Shown: positions 5,737 to 6,123 of the stretch, piece after piece
Position numbering within the stretch: position 1 is the first letter of the stretch
How the letters are laid out: each line of letters opens with the position of its first letter
NCBI GenBank assembly: GCA_025923175.1
Contig: JAICGL010000277.1
Span: 1-6,123, forward strand
Source of the DNA: Acidimicrobiia bacterium
GTDB taxonomy: Bacteria; Actinomycetota; Acidimicrobiia; IMCC26256; BP-133
Direction of reading: 5' to 3'
DNA: 6,123 nt
The notes under the pieces: model-generated
The model's database searches: none
What the model saw: the letters and a program-made list of their open reading frames with translations, nothing else
What the model was told of the DNA's origin: nothing
Position numbers and translations under genes: made by a program

Positions 5737-6123
5737 GTGGCACACGAAGAGCTGAAGGCCCGCCAGAGCGTCATGTGGGGCAACGGCCCCTACCAGCGGA
5801 TCACCGAAAAGCTGACCGACTGCCACGAGCGGATCATCGACCGGCTGAGTCCCCTGGCCGGTGTCGCCTACCTCGATCTCGCCTGCGGCACCGGCGCGGT
5901 CGCCGAGCTGGCGGCGGCCGCCGGAGCCAGGGTCACCGGCGTCGATCTCTCTCCCGGCATGATCGAGACGGCGAAGCAGCGCGCCGCCGAGTCCGGCCTC
6001 GACATCGACTACCGCGTCGGCGACTGCGAGAACCTCGAACTGTCGGATGCGAGATTCGACCGCGTCTCGTCATCATGCGGCGTGATGTTCGCCCCGGACC
6101 ACGAGGCGACGGCGCGAGAGCTC
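5737..6123 (+). CDS. Class I SAM-dependent methyltransferase, N-terminal part (cut by window edge)
   Basis: The first 129 residues are visible and the frame is still open at the last base. A short helical N-terminus (AHEELKARQSVMWGNGPYQ) is followed by the Rossmann core: motif I YLDLACGTGAVAELA (45-59), the ribose-binding acidic residue in VTGVDLSPGM (D70), GDCENLELSD (95-104) next to the adenine pocket, and FDRVSSSCGVMFAPD (107-121) at strand 4. This is a Methyltransf_11/25-type enzyme of the UbiE-like group. The substrate cannot be told. The GTG start is chosen for its GAGAGG ribosome site; an ATG 36 bases upstream is in frame but poorly supported. It lies 79 bases after the ferritin-VIT stop in the same direction, so it may be read partly with it. 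Confidence 0.88.
   Translation, partial: MAHEELKARQSVMWGNGPYQRITEKLTDCHERIIDRLSPLAGVAYLDLACGTGAVAELAAAAGARVTGVDLSPGMIETAKQRAAESGLDIDYRVGDCENLELSDARFDRVSSSCGVMFAPDHEATAREL

Noticed and set aside
5048..5826. Minus-strand open frames opposite the VIT domain and the last methyltransferase
   Set aside because: They are Arg/Pro/Ser-rich with no domains and oppose two well-supported genes.

Overview
The window is GC-rich bacterial DNA with strong GC bias at third codon positions, GTG start codons on several genes and purine-rich Shine-Dalgarno sites. The gene content (class I methyltransferases of actinobacterial type, a rubrerythrin-VIT1 fusion and a TRAP transporter whose binding protein is a Tat-type lipoprotein) suggests a high-GC actinobacterium, perhaps of the Acidimicrobiia type. 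The taxon is an inference; no marker gene is present.

Layout, left to right. Positions 1-192 hold the C-terminal end of a plus-strand gene, possibly a methyltransferase. A perfect 13-bp hairpin (201-230) follows. It also lies just past the end of the next gene (256-600, minus), a small exported protein with Tyr/Asp/Gly/Arg-rich repeats and a two-cysteine tail. A minus-strand class I SAM methyltransferase (710-1306) comes next. It shares a 94-bp divergent control region with dctP (1401-2537, plus), the substrate-binding lipoprotein of a TRAP transporter. The two membrane subunits of that transporter, dctM (2542-3873) and dctQ (3901-4542), lie on the opposite strand and run tail-to-tail into dctP with only 4 bp between the stop codons. 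A second divergent region (4543-4670) separates dctQ from a plus-strand fusion of a ferritin-like domain to a VIT1-type iron/manganese transporter domain (4671-5657). The window ends inside another SAM methyltransferase (5737-6123, plus, cut off at the edge).

How the genes work together. DctP, DctQ and DctM should form one ion-driven importer. DctP most resembles the TakP branch that binds 2-oxo acids and other carboxylates, so an organic-acid substrate is likely but not proven. Expression of the binding protein and the membrane part must be set from two separate promoter regions. The ferritin-VIT protein is a likely membrane-bound iron handling or efflux protein and has no obvious functional link to the transporter. 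The methyltransferases have no identifiable substrates.

No phage, insertion sequence, CRISPR array, tRNA or rRNA gene was seen. The most interesting points are the split, converging TRAP locus, the shortened metal-binding loop of the VIT domain, the repeat-built exported protein, and a CGGACAA-type motif that recurs upstream of three minus-strand genes.
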